From an uncultured Prevotella sp. (GTDB lineage Bacteria; Bacteroidota; Bacteroidia; Bacteroidales; Bacteroidaceae): a stretch of 12,765 nucleotides of DNA. The notes under the pieces were generated by a model. It did no database searches, had not been told where the DNA came from, and saw only the letters and a program-made list of their open reading frames with translations. Every line of letters starts with the position of its first letter. Positions within the stretch are counted from its first letter, which is position 1. Of this stretch, positions 5,771 to 12,765 are shown one piece after another. Where the stretch lies: positions 1 through 12,765 of the forward strand of contig UQQN01000067.1 of NCBI GenBank assembly GCA_900543155.1, in the 5' to 3' direction. A program made the translations under genes and the position numbers.

Positions 5771-6014
5771 TATTTTTGCAGAAGATTGGCTGCACCTCAG
5801 CAATTCAAACAAGTTTGATTGCATTCGGTTTGCACAATCTTTGTAGAAGATTGGCTGCACCTCAGCAATTCAAATAATTTTGATTGCATTCGGTTTGCAC
5901 AATCTTTGCAGAAGATTGGCTGCATCTCAGCAATTCAAATAAATTTGATTGCATTCGACTTGCACGATAATTTAGGTCTGCATTATTGGCTGCACCTCAG
6001 CAATTATATCAATC
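5771..6014 (+). repeat. Tandem 65-bp hairpin units with promoter-like boxes
   Basis: Units anchored on TTGGCTGC start near 5781, 5846 and 5911 (period 65), and a partial fourth has its anchor at 5986 (period 70). Each full unit contains GCTGCACCTCAGC (one T change in unit 3), then a stem with an AA loop, then GATTGCATTCG. Units 1 and 2 carry TTTG (5814-5817 and 5879-5882), 18 bases, then AATCTTTG (5836-5843 and 5901-5908). Unit 3 has TTTG (5944-5947), 20 bases, then TAATTTAG (5968-5975). A consensus TATTTTTG also sits at 5771-5778. All resemble the -33/-7 promoter. The array ends 33 bases before the lipoprotein ATG at 6048. Confidence 0.88.
5944..5975 (+). promoter_or_regulatory. Candidate promoter of the envelope operon within repeat unit 3
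   Basis: TTTG (5944-5947) and TAATTTAG (5968-5975, one mismatch to TAnnTTTG) are 20 bases apart, in the position expected for a start site near 5982. That would give a leader of about 65 bases before the ATG at 6048. Boxes in the upstream units, or TATTTTTG at 5771-5778, are equally possible start points. Confidence 0.4.
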
Positions 6015-6047
6015 TACAGCAAAATGAAATTGCACAAAAAACGACAC

Positions 6048-7436
6048 ATGAATAAAATCACGATATGGGCAATGTTGGCAACATTCTTTGCTGCATTCGC
6101 CTTCACAGCTTGCGACACCTCGTCGGATGTGACCGAAACAGAAACATCGAGAGACTGTCTTATCACCTCTGTAACACTCGGAAACTTGGTGCGCGATGTA
6201 CATACTAAAAGTTCATCGACAGGAAACGACACTACCATCACTTATAACGTGACGGGAGGTGCCTTCTTAATGTACATTGACCAACTAAAAGATAGCGTCT
6301 ATAACCCTGACCCCCTGCCCGTAGGCACCAGAATGAATAAAATAGTGTTTGCCACAAATGGAATTGTTAGTTCGGGCAAGTTGACGATTGAGAGTTTAAC
6401 TACCCACCAAGACACTCTGTTTACACCTACCGATAGCACAGACTTTAGCGTGCCCCGTAAGGTAACGGTGTATTCGGTTGATGGTAGTCTGAAGCGCACT
6501 TATACCTTCAATCTTCGCGTTTATAAAGAATATCCCGACTCAATGGTGTGGGACACCGTGGCACAAAGTCCGCTAAACGCTGTGGCAAATTTTGTGAATA
6601 GCCGCACAGTGGCTACAAACGGCATGGTGTATGTGTTTGGCGAACATGCTGACGGCACAACACACGTGGTAGAAACAAATGCTGAGACACCCAACTTTGA
6701 TGCGCGTGCAGACGTGGATGCTGCTAACGGCAAAAAGATTGACGTGCGCTCTATTCAATATTTAAAAGGCAACTTCTATGCCTTGGCAGGTGGACAAGTG
6801 GTGAAGTCGGCACAGGCTGCTGGCACATGGCATCGCACACAAGCCACACAACAATTTACTGCCCTTGCAGGTACAAGCACCGACAGCATTTATGCCATAG
6901 GTGGTGGCAAGATGTGGGCTTCTGCCAATGGCGATGACTGGAAACTTTGCACCATTGACACTGAGGGCGCATTGCCCACACAAAATATTACGGCAAGTAC
7001 CATTGCTGCACCTCGCAACAAACAAAACGAGATGATGATTATGGTGGGACAAGACGCTAAGGACAGTGTTTGCGTATGGAAACACGACATTAACTTGCAA
7101 GGCGACTTTAGCTATCCCTGGATTTTGTTGCCACAAACAGATGAGTTGAAGGGCTATGCTTGTCCTAAATTGAAGCATGCTTCGCTCTTTGTGTATAACA
7201 ACAAAATGGTGCTTGCTGGCTTGAAGAAGGATGGCACTGTGGCTCCCTTCTATGTGAGCGAGGACAATGGCAGAACCTGGAAGACCTCGTTGCTCTTTAA
7301 TCCCACTCCCAGTGGGGCTACCTCGCTGTCGGTAGCCGTAGACAATGATCAGTTTGTATGGATGGTTTGCGGCGGAACAGGCATGGTGATGAAGGGCAGA
7401 CTGAATAAGTTGAAGGACGCACTGACTGCCCAATAA
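6048..7436 (+). CDS. DUF6242-type lipoprotein with C-terminal beta-propeller-like region
   Basis: The 462-residue product starts with a short basic segment, a hydrophobic core and a lipobox ending FTAC, so Cys22 is the likely lipidated residue. An earlier in-frame ATG at 6024 would add MKLHKKRH; I prefer 6048 because it gives a standard-length lipoprotein signal. The segment after Cys22 is Asp/Ser/Thr/Glu-rich (DTSSDVTETETSRD), which may favour surface export in Bacteroidetes. Residues about 30-165 look like a beta-sandwich domain; the rest has repeated strands of the FYALAGGQVVKSA, IYAIGGGKMWASANGDDW and FYVSEDNGRTWKT type, resembling BNR/Kelch propeller blades. This fits DUF6242 proteins of Prevotella and Bacteroides, which I recall lying upstream of DUF6089-uppS-bamA. 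Function is unknown. It is the first gene of the likely operon; the next starts 64 bases on. Confidence 0.85.
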   Translation: MNKITIWAMLATFFAAFAFTACDTSSDVTETETSRDCLITSVTLGNLVRDVHTKSSSTGNDTTITYNVTGGAFLMYIDQLKDSVYNPDPLPVGTRMNKIVFATNGIVSSGKLTIESLTTHQDTLFTPTDSTDFSVPRKVTVYSVDGSLKRTYTFNLRVYKEYPDSMVWDTVAQSPLNAVANFVNSRTVATNGMVYVFGEHADGTTHVVETNAETPNFDARADVDAANGKKIDVRSIQYLKGNFYALAGGQVVKSAQAAGTWHRTQATQQFTALAGTSTDSIYAIGGGKMWASANGDDWKLCTIDTEGALPTQNITASTIAAPRNKQNEMMIMVGQDAKDSVCVWKHDINLQGDFSYPWILLPQTDELKGYACPKLKHASLFVYNNKMVLAGLKKDGTVAPFYVSEDNGRTWKTSLLFNPTPSGATSLSVAVDNDQFVWMVCGGTGMVMKGRLNKLKDALTAQ

Positions 7437-7500
7437 AAATAGTTTGGGGTGGTTCTAATTTTCTGAAGAGGAGAATCGCTCTTGCATATCCAACAAAGAC

Positions 7501-8253
7501 ATGCTCCGTACATTTGCACATAAAACTACACGGTCACGCTCCCCCAGAGCTTTGCAAAAGGGGGCGCGTGGTGTGCTTTTGTTTGCACTGACCTTGGGGG
7601 CTTTGCTCTTTGCGCCACACCAGGCTTTTGCCCAACAAGAGGAATTGCAATACAGATTAGAGTTGGGCGCAGGCATCGGACTTAGTCGTAACTTCACGGA
7701 TGTGAAAGATGCTATGGGCATTGCTGGAGCATTGGTGGCACGTTTTCCACTGAATCCGCGCATGGCGGTGAAAACACAGTTCACCTATCACACGATGAAG
7801 GGCAAAACGGCTTCGATAAAGGAGTTTTATCCTGCAAACACGGGGGCGGCTGGGGCTGAACGCTTGCAATATAGCGTGAACAGTGGCATTTATGACCTTT
7901 CGGCACTCTATGAATTGCACTTTCTGCCCTATGGCTACCAACGCGACTATCGCAAACATGTGCGTTTTGTGCCCTACTTGCAAATGGGCTTTGGATTGAG
8001 CTATGGCGCTGCGGGAAAGGCTTTTACGGCAAATATTCCCATTGGCGTAGGTGTGAAATATAAGGTGGCACCACGCCTTAACTTGGGGCTAGACTGGATG
8101 GTTCACTTTAGCTTGAGCGATAAGTTGGACGGATTGGATGCTCCCTTGGGCATTAAGTCGGAGATGTTCCGCAATAAGGATCATTATTCGGCACTGACGC
8201 TGACGCTGACGTATGACTTGAACCCTAAGTGCCCTACTTGTAACAGGGACTGA
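7501..8253 (+). CDS. DUF6089-type outer membrane beta-barrel protein
   Basis: The 250-residue product has an unusually long basic N-region (about 23 residues), then a hydrophobic core ending PHQAFAQ near residue 45, a probable signal peptide. The mature part alternates amphipathic strands typical of a small outer membrane barrel: LELGAGIGLSRNFTD, MAVKTQFTYHTMKG, YLQMGFGLSYGAAG, IPIGVGVKYKVAPRLNLGLD and HYSALTLTLTYDL. The end CPTCNRD resembles the Cys-x-x-Cys tail I recall in DUF6089 family proteins, which usually lie next to uppS and bamA in Bacteroidales. Molecular function is not established; the neighbourhood suggests a role in envelope assembly. The ATG at 7501 is the only plausible start; no better internal start codon lies near the hydrophobic core. 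The next gene begins 79 bases downstream. Confidence 0.88.
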   Translation: MLRTFAHKTTRSRSPRALQKGARGVLLFALTLGALLFAPHQAFAQQEELQYRLELGAGIGLSRNFTDVKDAMGIAGALVARFPLNPRMAVKTQFTYHTMKGKTASIKEFYPANTGAAGAERLQYSVNSGIYDLSALYELHFLPYGYQRDYRKHVRFVPYLQMGFGLSYGAAGKAFTANIPIGVGVKYKVAPRLNLGLDWMVHFSLSDKLDGLDAPLGIKSEMFRNKDHYSALTLTLTYDLNPKCPTCNRD

Positions 8254-8332
8254 GACCTGTAAGCCCCATACGCGCTCTTAAAAAAGGCAAAGGCATTCCC
8301 TATTGAAAAAGAAAACTATACACTCTCTATAT

Positions 8333-9055
8333 ATGGAACTCGACAAATCAAGAATTCCTGCCCACATTGCCATTATTATGGATGGTAACGGACGTTGGGC
8401 CAAAGCACGCGGCATGAACCGCAGCATGGGACACCAACAGGGCGTTGTGGCTGTACGCGAAATTACCACAGCCTGCTCGAACTTGGGCGTGAAGTTCTTG
8501 ACGCTCTATACTTTCTCTACCGAAAACTGGAACAGACCGGCTGAAGAGGTGGCAGCACTGATGTCGCTTATCCTGACGTCGCTCGAAGAGGAACTGTTTA
8601 TGAAGAACAATGTGCGGTTGCGCATTATTGGTGACTTGAGTCGTGTGCCACAGGTGGTGCAAGACTCTATTTTGGCACTGCAACAACGCACGTCGGTGAA
8701 CACGGGCATGACCATGGTGATTGCCCTGAGCTATAGCTCGCGATGGGAGATTACGCAGGCGGTTAAACACATTGCTCAGGAGGTGGAAAAGGGTGAGCTG
8801 AAACCCGAAGAGGTGAACGAAGAACTGATTTCGAAACACCTGACCACAAACTTTATGCCCGACCCCGACTTGCTGATTCGCACTGGGGGCGAGGTGAGAC
8901 TGAGCAATTACTTGCTGTGGCAATGTGCTTACACTGAATTTTACTTCTGTGACACATTCTGGCCCGACTTCCACGAAGAGGACTTGTGCCAAGCTATTTC
9001 GTGGTTTCAAAACCGCGAAAGACGCTTTGGAAAGACGAGTGAACAGGTGAAGTAG
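8333..9055 (+). CDS. uppS: Isoprenyl transferase (undecaprenyl diphosphate synthase)
   Basis: UppS adds isopentenyl units in cis to farnesyl diphosphate to make the C55 carrier used for peptidoglycan and surface glycan assembly, at the inner face of the cytoplasmic membrane. The 240-residue product is of normal length. Signatures are IIMDGNGRWAKARG (14-27, catalytic Asp17), SMGHQQG (31-37), TLYTFSTENWNRP (57-69), ALSYSSRWEI (131-140) and PDLLIRTGGEVRLSNYLLWQ (178-197), then YTEFYFCDTFWPDF (200-213). The frame is open upstream to a TTG at 8303, but the ATG at 8333 gives MELDKSRIPAH just ahead of the catalytic motif, as in family members, so it is chosen. Only 27 bases separate its stop from the bamA ATG, consistent with co-transcription. 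Confidence 0.96.
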   Translation: MELDKSRIPAHIAIIMDGNGRWAKARGMNRSMGHQQGVVAVREITTACSNLGVKFLTLYTFSTENWNRPAEEVAALMSLILTSLEEELFMKNNVRLRIIGDLSRVPQVVQDSILALQQRTSVNTGMTMVIALSYSSRWEITQAVKHIAQEVEKGELKPEEVNEELISKHLTTNFMPDPDLLIRTGGEVRLSNYLLWQCAYTEFYFCDTFWPDFHEEDLCQAISWFQNRERRFGKTSEQVK

Positions 9056-9082
9056 AACCTATCATTGAAACACAAACTAAGA

Positions 9083-11740
9083 ATGAAATATATATCACGC
9101 AAACTGCTTGTTGTGGCTGCCTTGGGGCTGAGCATACATGGCAACCTTTGGGCACAAGAGCAGGTGACCGACAAAGATCAAAACTCTCCCGTGATAACCT
9201 ACACGGCAAACCACCCACGCTATGTGTTGGGCGGTATCACTGTGGACGAAATGAAGGGGTATGACCCTGAATACCTTAGCAGTATTTCGGGGCTCGAAGT
9301 GGGAGAGTCTTACGAAATTCCTGGTCCTGACATTAGCGAAGCAGTACGCAAATATTGGGCACAAAAGATTTTCTCGAATGTGGAAATCGTGGCTGATAGC
9401 ATTGTAGGAAATAAGGTGTTTCTGCACGTGAAACTCACCGCACAACCGCGTATTTCGAGCATTCACTATAATGGTGTGAAAAAGTCGGAACGCGAGGACT
9501 GCGAAAAAATTATTGGTTTTCAGCCGGGTAACCAAATTACTACGGACATGGTGAACCGCGCTGAACACTACATTAAAAAGCATTTTGAAGAAAAGGGCTT
9601 TAAAAACTGCGAGGTTCACATTGTGCAACGCGAGGACGTGACGGGTGATAACCGTGTGCTCGTGGACATTAACATCGATAAGAACGCGAAGGTTAAGGTT
9701 CAGAAGATTTTTATTAACGGTGTTGACCCAAAGCATGTGGCAAAGCTGAAACGTGCCATGAAAAAGACGCACGAAAAGAGCTTTGTTAATATGTTCCGCT
9801 CTAAAAAATTCTTACCCGAAAAATATCTGGAGGATAAGGATTTGCTCACTGAGAAACTGAACTCATGGGGCTATCGCGACGCCTTGATTACATCGGACAG
9901 CATTGAAACGGTGGACGATAAGCATGTGAATGTACACCTAAACGTGTATGAGGGTAAGAAATATTACTTGCGCAACATATCGTGGGTGGGCAACACGGTT
10001 TATAACTCAGACCTTTTGGAACGTATCTTGCAAATGAAGCATGGCGATGTATACGACCAAACATTGATGAACAAACGCTTGACGAGCGATGACGACGCCA
10101 TTGGTAACTTGTATTATAACAATGGTTATGTGTTCTACCGACTGGACCCCGTGGAGGTGAATGTAGTGGGCGACTCTATCGACTTGGAAATGCGTATTCA
10201 AGAGGGACGACAGGCTACGTTTAACCATGTGAGAATTTCGGGTAACGACCGTGTGTATGAAAACGTGATTCGTCGTGAGTTGCGCACAAAACCAGGCGAC
10301 CTTTTCTCAATGGATAACATTAAGCGTTCTATTCAAGACCTTGCACAAATGAACCAGTTTGACCCTGAGGCTTTGCAGTCGCAGTTTGGACAAAATGGTA
10401 TTAAACCCGACCCTGTGAGTGGTACGGTGGACCTTAACTATCCGCTGACCTCGAAGGGTGGCGACCAAATTGAACTTTCGGCTGGTTGGGGACAAACGGG
10501 TATTGTGGGACGCGTAGGTTTGAAGTTTACAAACTTCTCTGTGCAGAACCTTTTCCGCAAGGGCTATAAACGTGCAGGCTTTATTCCTCAAGGCGACGGA
10601 CAGACTTTGTCGCTGCAGGTGCAAACCAATGGTACGTATTACCAAAACTATGCGCTCTCGTTCCTTGAACCTTGGTTGGGTGGCAAACGCCCGAACCAAC
10701 TTTCGTTTAGCATCTCATATAGTAAGCAGAGTGATGTAAACTCGAACTACATTAACCAGAACTACTATAACCAACTTTATAACTACAACTATGGCTATGG
10801 TACAAGTTCGAACTACTACACGGATGCTTACGACCCCGATAAGTATGTGAAGATGATAAATCTGAGCTTGGGCTTTGGTAAACGCTTGCGCTGGCCAGAT
10901 GACTACTTTACATTTATGGCAGAGGCTTCGTATACACGCTATATGCTGAAGTCTTGGCAGTACTTCTTGATTACGGATGGTAATTGTAACAACTTTAACA
11001 TTTCGCTTTCATTGCAACGTAACTCTACGGATCATCCTTTCTACCCTCGCTCGGGTTCTGAATTCTTGTTCCAAGTTACAGCTACTCCCCCCTACTCTCT
11101 GTGGGACGGTCGCAACTATAAGAAATTGGCTACCGACTACCAGAGTGCAAAATACCAAAAGGAGTTGCAAGAGAAGTATCGCTGGATTGAATATCATAAA
11201 TGGAAGTTCAAATTCCGTAACTTTACTGCGCTTAGCAGTGCTGTGAAGGCTCCTGTGTTGATGACTCGCATTGAGTTTGGTCTTTTGGGTGCCTATAACC
11301 GCTACAAGAAGTCGCCCTTCGAAACTTATTACGTGGGTGGCGACGGTATGTCGGGATATTCTACGGGCTATGCTACTGAAACTATCGGTTTGCGCGGTTA
11401 CGAGAATGGTTCTCTCTCGGGTAATAACTACTATATGGGCGATGCTTATGCTTATAGCCGCATGACCCTTGAGTTGCGCTACCCCTTGATGCTTGAAAAC
11501 TCTACTTCGATCTTTGCTCTTGCCTTTGTTGAAGGTGGTAACGCATGGACGGATGTGAAGAAGTTTAATCCTTTCGATATGAAACGCTCTGCGGGTGTGG
11601 GTGTGCGTATCCTACTTCCCATGGTGGGCTTGATGGGTATTGACTGGGCATACGGTTTCCAGAAAAATATTGCTGGATATAGCACCAATAAACGTGCTGG
11701 TGGCTCACAATTCCACTTTATTATCGGACAGGAATTCTAA
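9083..11740 (+). CDS. bamA: Outer membrane protein assembly factor BamA
   Basis: BamA is the core insertase that folds beta-barrel proteins into the outer membrane. From the ATG at 9083 the product is 885 residues, close to the usual Bacteroidetes size; a TTG 18 bases upstream (9065) is a less likely start. Residues 1 to about 25 (MKYISRKLLVVAALG, ending LWAQ) are a signal peptide. Five POTRA domains begin near residues 46, 122, 202, 292 and 376, each opening with a strand of the ISSIHYNG, VQKIFINGV or FNHVRISGN type. The barrel runs from about residue 456 and ends in the terminal Phe of FHFIIGQEF. The conserved loop motif appears as GLRGY near residue 771. An Asn/Tyr-rich insertion (residues about 552-590) is probably an extracellular loop. 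Partners expected from context are UppS and the OmpH chaperone. Confidence 0.97.
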   Translation: MKYISRKLLVVAALGLSIHGNLWAQEQVTDKDQNSPVITYTANHPRYVLGGITVDEMKGYDPEYLSSISGLEVGESYEIPGPDISEAVRKYWAQKIFSNVEIVADSIVGNKVFLHVKLTAQPRISSIHYNGVKKSEREDCEKIIGFQPGNQITTDMVNRAEHYIKKHFEEKGFKNCEVHIVQREDVTGDNRVLVDINIDKNAKVKVQKIFINGVDPKHVAKLKRAMKKTHEKSFVNMFRSKKFLPEKYLEDKDLLTEKLNSWGYRDALITSDSIETVDDKHVNVHLNVYEGKKYYLRNISWVGNTVYNSDLLERILQMKHGDVYDQTLMNKRLTSDDDAIGNLYYNNGYVFYRLDPVEVNVVGDSIDLEMRIQEGRQATFNHVRISGNDRVYENVIRRELRTKPGDLFSMDNIKRSIQDLAQMNQFDPEALQSQFGQNGIKPDPVSGTVDLNYPLTSKGGDQIELSAGWGQTGIVGRVGLKFTNFSVQNLFRKGYKRAGFIPQGDGQTLSLQVQTNGTYYQNYALSFLEPWLGGKRPNQLSFSISYSKQSDVNSNYINQNYYNQLYNYNYGYGTSSNYYTDAYDPDKYVKMINLSLGFGKRLRWPDDYFTFMAEASYTRYMLKSWQYFLITDGNCNNFNISLSLQRNSTDHPFYPRSGSEFLFQVTATPPYSLWDGRNYKKLATDYQSAKYQKELQEKYRWIEYHKWKFKFRNFTALSSAVKAPVLMTRIEFGLLGAYNRYKKSPFETYYVGGDGMSGYSTGYATETIGLRGYENGSLSGNNYYMGDAYAYSRMTLELRYPLMLENSTSIFALAFVEGGNAWTDVKKFNPFDMKRSAGVGVRILLPMVGLMGIDWAYGFQKNIAGYSTNKRAGGSQFHFIIGQEF

Positions 11741-11763
11741 TTTAAGTATTAAGTATTACATTC
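11740..11763 (+). repeat. 24-bp AT-rich motif shared with the aroA 3' end
   Basis: ATTTAAGTATTAAGTA followed by TTACATTC begins at the last base of the bamA stop codon. The same two blocks, separated by an extra ATAAGTA, occur on the minus strand at 128-98, overlapping the aroA stop codon. Both copies sit at the 3' end of a gene in the sense direction. Confidence 0.65.
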
Positions 11764-11825
11764 TTTTTGAGAGACTGAGTGATACGCACTAATACATACT
11801 TAGAACACACATATATATTATAAGT

Positions 11826-11856
11826 AGGGCTTAGGGGCTATAAGCCTTTAAGCCCT
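11826..11856 (+). other. Perfectly stacked hairpin between bamA and ompH
   Basis: A 14-bp stem, AGGGCTTAGGGGCT with AGCCTTTAAGCCCT (two G-T pairs), closes on a 3-nt loop ATA. No U-tract follows. It lies 37 bases before the ompH ATG, where it could attenuate read-through or stabilise one half of a processed bamA-ompH mRNA. No TAnnTTTG promoter box is seen in this gap. Confidence 0.8.
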
Positions 11857-11893
11857 GCTTGGTTAAAAGGCACAAACGAAAAAAATTGGAAAT

Positions 11894-12406
11894 ATGAAAA
11901 AGTTATTGATTCTTTTCATTATGCTATTGGGCACAATGAGTATGCAGGCACAAAAGTTTGCCTTGGTTGACATGGAATATATCTTGAGCAATATTCCTGC
12001 CTACGAACGTGCGAACGAACAGCTGAACCAAACGTCGAAGTCGTGGCAGGCTGAAGTGGAGGCTCTTAACACGAAAGCACAAACGCTCTATAAGAACTAC
12101 CAAAACGAAAGTGTTTTTCTGAGTGACGCACAAAAGAAGGAACGCGAAAAGGCTATCGTGGATAAAGAAAAAGAAGCTGCTGACTTAAAGAAAAAGTACT
12201 TCGGTCCTGAAGGCGAACTCTATAAAAAACGCCAAAGTCTTATTCAGCCTATTCAAGACGAAATCTATAACGCGGTGAAGGGTATTGCTACAGCACGTGG
12301 TTTTCAACTTATTTTGGACCGTGCTTCGGACAATGGTATTATCTTTGCCTCACCCAGCATTGACATTAGCAATGAGGTGTTGAGTAAATTGGGGTACGCA
12401 CAATAA
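11894..12406 (+). CDS. OmpH/Skp family periplasmic chaperone
   Basis: Skp/OmpH proteins hold unfolded outer membrane proteins in the periplasm until BamA inserts them. The 170-residue product is of family length. Residues 1-19 or 1-20 (MKKLLILFIMLLGTMSMQAQ) form a signal peptide. FALVDMEYILSNIPAY (22-37) is the conserved first strand and helix start. Residues about 38-115 are Lys/Glu/Ala/Gln-rich with heptad-like spacing, the coiled-coil tentacle helices. The C-terminal part (IYNAVKGIATARGFQLILDR, then GIIFASPSIDISNEVL) returns to the trimerisation core. It follows bamA by 153 bases, with no promoter box seen in the gap, so co-transcription is inferred. Bacteroidales often carry a second ompH copy next; here an intergenic region follows instead. 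Confidence 0.95.
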   Translation: MKKLLILFIMLLGTMSMQAQKFALVDMEYILSNIPAYERANEQLNQTSKSWQAEVEALNTKAQTLYKNYQNESVFLSDAQKKEREKAIVDKEKEAADLKKKYFGPEGELYKKRQSLIQPIQDEIYNAVKGIATARGFQLILDRASDNGIIFASPSIDISNEVLSKLGYAQ

Positions 12407-12422
12407 CACAAACACCTCTTTC

Positions 12423-12450
12423 ACCCTATCACATTTAGCTGTGACAGGGT
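12423..12450 (+). terminator. Possible hairpin terminator after ompH
   Basis: ACCCT-a-TCACA and TGTGA-c-AGGGT form a stem with one internal mismatch and a 6-nt loop, 17 bases past the ompH stop. There is no T run directly after it, so termination efficiency is uncertain; the REP-like hairpin downstream may add to it. Confidence 0.5.
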
Positions 12451-12501
12451 ATGCAAAATCAAAGAATAGATTTTGTTAACACAGAATTAAGATTTATTTC
12501 G

Positions 12502-12567
12502 AGTGACAAAGTGACCGCGTTCCTTCTGATAATCAAGAAGTTGCGCGGTCACTTGTCACTTGTCACT
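12502..12567. repeat. REP-like hairpin element, copy 2
   Basis: AGTGACAAAGTGACCGCG (12502-12519) pairs with CGCGGTCACTTGTCACT (12544-12560), one base short. A further TGTCACT repeat follows (12561-12567). The loop holds CTTCTGA-TAA-TCAAGAAG, itself an inverted repeat. Its core matches copy 1 at 5069-5127. Confidence 0.85.
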
Positions 12568-12765
12568 TTCCCTTTCACCCTTAATTACGGGAGATGTTGT
12601 TAGTATGTGATATGGGATTAGTCATTAGGTAGGGGGGCAAAATCCATGATATTTTCGGCATTGTTTTGATAAAAAATTGATATTGTAAATAGTTGATATT
12701 CAACAATAACAAACGCATAAAACGCCTCAATTCGTGTATTATTTTAATGGGTTACCCATTTAAAC

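Larger units (their letters stand above)
12407..12765. other. Intergenic tail without a gene
   Basis: No ORF with coding character is present. The stretch holds an ompH-distal hairpin, a REP-like element, a CATTAGGTAGGGGGG stretch near 12624, and small palindromes near the right edge (GTTGA-TAT-TCAAC at 12692-12704 and AATGGGT-T-ACCCATT at 12746-12760). These could belong to the control region of a gene beyond the window. Confidence 0.6.

Noticed and set aside
5819..6055. A 78-codon plus-strand ORF over the 65-bp repeats
   Set aside because: It is a read-through of the tandem repeat: the 65-bp period shifts frame between copies, and the ORF overlaps the start of the lipoprotein gene. Repeat-derived ORFs like this are commonly mis-annotated.
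9065..9082. TTG start for bamA (and TTG at 8303 for uppS)
   Set aside because: In both genes an in-frame ATG downstream gives the expected N-terminus (a clean signal peptide for BamA, residues just ahead of the catalytic motif for UppS), and the TTG extensions have no support.
9095..9772. Long antisense frames within bamA, uppS, aroA and the lipoprotein gene
   Set aside because: They are shadows of strong coding genes on the opposite strand, with no domain content or promoter of their own.

Overview
The window looks like chromosomal DNA of a Bacteroidales bacterium, most likely Prevotella or a close relative in the Prevotellaceae. Support comes from promoters of the TTTG-N19-TAnnTTTG type, almost no Shine-Dalgarno sequences, a secreted protein with a type IX secretion-type C-terminus, and a DUF6242 / DUF6089 / uppS / bamA / ompH gene order that I recall from this group. 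Species cannot be named from sequence alone.

Left part (1-2650): aroA (EPSP synthase) on the minus strand, then a tRNA-Pro(GGG) gene on the plus strand with a clear promoter and terminator. Next comes an array of two ~160-bp palindromic AT-rich repeats, then a minus-strand guanine deaminase gene (guaD) with a textbook Bacteroidetes promoter.

Middle part (2650-6047): a long leader, then a secreted protein with a C-terminal sorting domain and an eight-G run inside its signal-peptide codons. A 61-residue MKK-type small protein follows, closed by a strong terminator. About 1.5 kb without a convincing gene comes next, crowded with repeats: a tandem 20-bp motif, an inverted copy of a 65-bp unit, a REP-like hairpin, a second array of the ~162-bp palindromic unit (2.4 copies), and a tandem array of about 3.5 copies of the 65-bp unit. 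The last 65-bp copy ends just before the next gene.

Right part (6048-12406): five plus-strand genes that look like one envelope-biogenesis operon. They are a DUF6242-type lipoprotein, a DUF6089-type outer membrane beta-barrel protein, uppS (undecaprenyl diphosphate synthase), bamA (outer membrane protein insertase) and an OmpH/Skp periplasmic chaperone. UppS makes the lipid carrier for wall and surface glycans, BamA inserts beta-barrels, and Skp/OmpH escorts unfolded barrel proteins to it. The tail (12407-12765) holds hairpins, including a second copy of the REP-like element, and small palindromes, but no gene.

The coding genes are mostly ordinary. The unusual content is the non-coding repeat landscape: at least four separate repeat families, two of them built as nested hairpins. 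One of these carries promoter-like boxes in every unit directly upstream of the bamA operon. No new defence or mobile system is evident.
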